Below, piece after piece: positions 62,448-64,000 of a stretch of DNA of 64,000 nucleotides; within the stretch, counting starts at the first letter, position 1; each line of letters starts with the position of its first letter. Position numbers and translations under genes: made by a program. Source of the stretch: Macrosoma leucophasiata (Eukaryota > Arthropoda > Insecta > Lepidoptera > Hedylidae); the NCBI GenBank assembly GCA_036365455.1, contig JAWQUS010000001.1:24847001-24911000 (forward strand). The letters run 5' to 3'. The notes under the pieces are model-generated. The model ran no database searches, was not told the origin of the DNA, and worked only from the letters and a program-made list of their open reading frames with translations.

Positions 62448-62810
62448 AAGCGCGCATGGCCCAGCGGCTGGTGTAGATCGTAAGCGATCTGTTCGGTTAA
62501 GCACTTCGGGCGCGGTCGGGTAGTGTGATGGGTGACCGCTAGTGGCAAATTAATTGCGCGTTTCCGTGCTTCGGAGGGTACGTTAAGCCGTCGGTCCCGG
62601 TTGCTATCGATGGATAGCAGTCGTTAAACCTTGTCGGAGGCCTTATGGGCGGTTTGAAAACATCCGACAGTGGGTTGGCCACTAACCCACCCACCTCTAC
62701 CAATCCGCATTGGAGCAGCGTGGTGGAGTAAGCTCCAGGCCTCCCCCCAAAAAAGGGGAGAGACTCGTGCCCAGCAGTGGGACGTATAATGGGTTGCCAT
62801 TATTATTATA
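62448..62810 (+). mobile_element. 5S-derived SINE family D, copy 5, intact
   Basis: GCGCGCATGGCCCAGCGGCT, TCGGTTAAGCACTTCGGGCG, GTGATGGGTGACCGCTAGTG, the body, GCCCAGCAGTGGGACGTATA and GGGTTGCCATTATTATTATA. Flanks TAAGAGAAG and TAAGAGTAG (62811-62819) suggest a 9-bp target duplication with one change. Confidence 0.88.
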
Positions 62811-63119
62811 TAAGAGTAGCTTTGCCTTAACAAGAAATAACCGGCCAATTCATAAATATAGTATCGGGGAAGACGTTAATGTCATTCAAATTACTCTGTA
62901 AATGTGGTGATCAATTAAGCAAATTCTTTAAATTGTCAGACAATGCGCTCGGCACCTGCCAACGAACTATAAACAAGTTAACTTTCTCCGTTCACTTTTC
63001 AGGGAAACTTTCATCTAGTTATGGCGACAATTTTCATGAGTTATTACATTTCTACCCAATTTATTCGAAGTTGGCTGAGCAATAGCTTTAACGGTTTGAG
63101 ACAAAGCCAAAAACTTATA

Positions 63120-63300
63120 TGTAGTGTGTAGTCTGTCAACCGAGAAATGGCGGGCAAACCATTGTAATGGGGTGATCGTAAGTTTAATAACGCAAGATGG
63201 CAATGATGATGATAAGCAGCGTCCTGCGATTAAACTACCGCCACTGCGATCGCCAACCCGCATGCCAAGCGTGGCGATTGTAGCATATCCTCTTATTGGG
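63120..63300 (+). repeat. repeat M, most complete copy
   Basis: GTCTGTCAACCGAGAAATGG, GGCAAACCATTGTAATGGGG, CGTCCTGCGATTAAACTACC and CAACCCGCATGCCAAGCGTG. Shared in parts with 32290, 39325, 55205 and 58240. No coding capacity. Confidence 0.65.
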
Positions 63301-63782
63301 GGGGTTTCATTCCATCAGTGGAAATTTTTTGGCTGAAATGACCAGACTGAAAACTCTACCACCAATAAAATTTCAATCATATAATTTCGTCAAACGTTGT
63401 CGATGTTAAGCAAAATTTTGAATGAATGTTAAGGAAAATCTATGCAATAGAAAAGAAGTATGTCAAAAATCAACAAACCATCCCCTGTGGTGTGTTTTTT
63501 GTGCCACCTATTAATATTAATTCAAGTAATATTAATGTACACATTAAATACACGCATTATATGCAGAACGTGAACGAGTGAACCGGTAAAAAAATGTACA
63601 TATAAAAATGTGAAAACAATCCCTTTGAGCAAGAACTTTTTCCGCGGTCAGGCAGCCATGTTTTTTTAACGTTGCCCCGCGAACGACATTTTGCGGTCGC
63701 TGTTAAGGTCTCTACAGACAAATTCAACGAATTTCCGAAATTTATAGACACATCTTTTTGTTTTGTAATAACGGCGAATATC
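63301..63782. other. non-coding stretch, nothing recognised
   Basis: Short incidental frames only. Confidence 0.4.
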
Positions 63783-64000
63783 TAACATGTAGTTCATATG
63801 GATGGTAAGTGACGACTGCACGCTATAAACATCTACATACAACTAGAGGTAAAAATGAAGATGCATTGCCACCTTTGAGGCATAAGTTGCTTCACTTCTG
63901 TGATAGAAATTACACGGTCATACAACATCGTCTAACAGGGTCACAATAGTGTTGTACACTATCGTTTGGCGGTAGACAGATGAGATAAATGTGATGGTGC
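63783..64000 (-). mobile_element. SINE-like family B, cut by the window end
   Basis: AACATGTAGTTCATATGGAT, GGTAAGTGACGACTGCA, CGGTCATACAACATCGTCTA and TACACTATCGTTTGGCGGTA on the minus strand. The head lies beyond 64000. Confidence 0.75.

Noticed and set aside
1..64000. CRISPR arrays, bacterial operons or phage genes
   Set aside because: No regularly spaced direct repeats with unique spacers, no ribosome-binding-site-led gene series; all features are eukaryotic.

Overview
The window looks like one stretch of an insect nuclear genome, most probably a moth or butterfly. The only intact host gene I recognise is an allatostatin-C/somatostatin-type neuropeptide receptor (8255-9514, minus strand). 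The rest is AT-rich DNA loaded with short retroposons, MITEs and LINE debris of kinds I associate with Lepidoptera. No bacterial-style operons, CRISPR arrays or rRNA genes were seen. Species assignment is inference; no database was searched.

Layout. 0-7 kb: nested repeats (SINEs, hAT-like MITEs with 8-bp target duplications, LINE tails) and a CAT/ATC simple repeat. 7-9.6 kb: the receptor gene, with its coding sequence in one exon, a probable 3' UTR on its left and a probable 5'-UTR splice acceptor on its right. 10-11.2 kb: a mariner element with an unbroken 336-codon transposase frame (DD34D). 12-16 kb: SINE fragments and old repeats. 16.2-19.2 kb: a broken non-LTR retrotransposon (AP endonuclease plus reverse transcriptase, minus strand, three frame changes and a deletion in the RT). 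19-36 kb: SINEs nested in each other, including a 5S-rRNA-derived SINE, several MITEs and a GC-rich retroposed block at 31-31.8 kb. 36-42 kb: TA microsatellites, MITEs and a repeated 160-bp unit. 42.5-45.4 kb: a LINE that keeps only a PHD/coiled-coil/RNA-binding ORF1, split by a TSD-less transposon sitting exactly between AAA and TTT (Spy-like). 45.5-50 kb: a cluster of tRNA-derived elements, one an inverted composite inside another SINE. 50-64 kb: more SINE copies, LINE C-terminal and 3'-tail fragments, and inverted or direct duplications.

Repeat family labels used here are my own. A: tRNA-derived SINE of about 200 bp. B: poly-A-tailed SINE-like repeat of about 290 bp. C: tRNA-derived SINE of about 300 bp. 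D: 5S-derived SINE of about 360 bp. E: 28-bp-TIR foldback MITE. F and L: hAT-like MITEs. G, H and N: LINE 3' tails. I: tRNA-derived element with a CTTTCC-rich tail. J: CCCCTTATTCATAAAC MITE. K, M, P, Q, R and T: other dispersed repeats. X: element with a 7-bp duplication.

How it works together: the host gene encodes a G-protein-coupled receptor and has no functional partner gene in the window. The mobile elements record a layered insertion history. In several places an insertion can be removed on paper to restore the older element, so insertion order and target duplications can be read directly.
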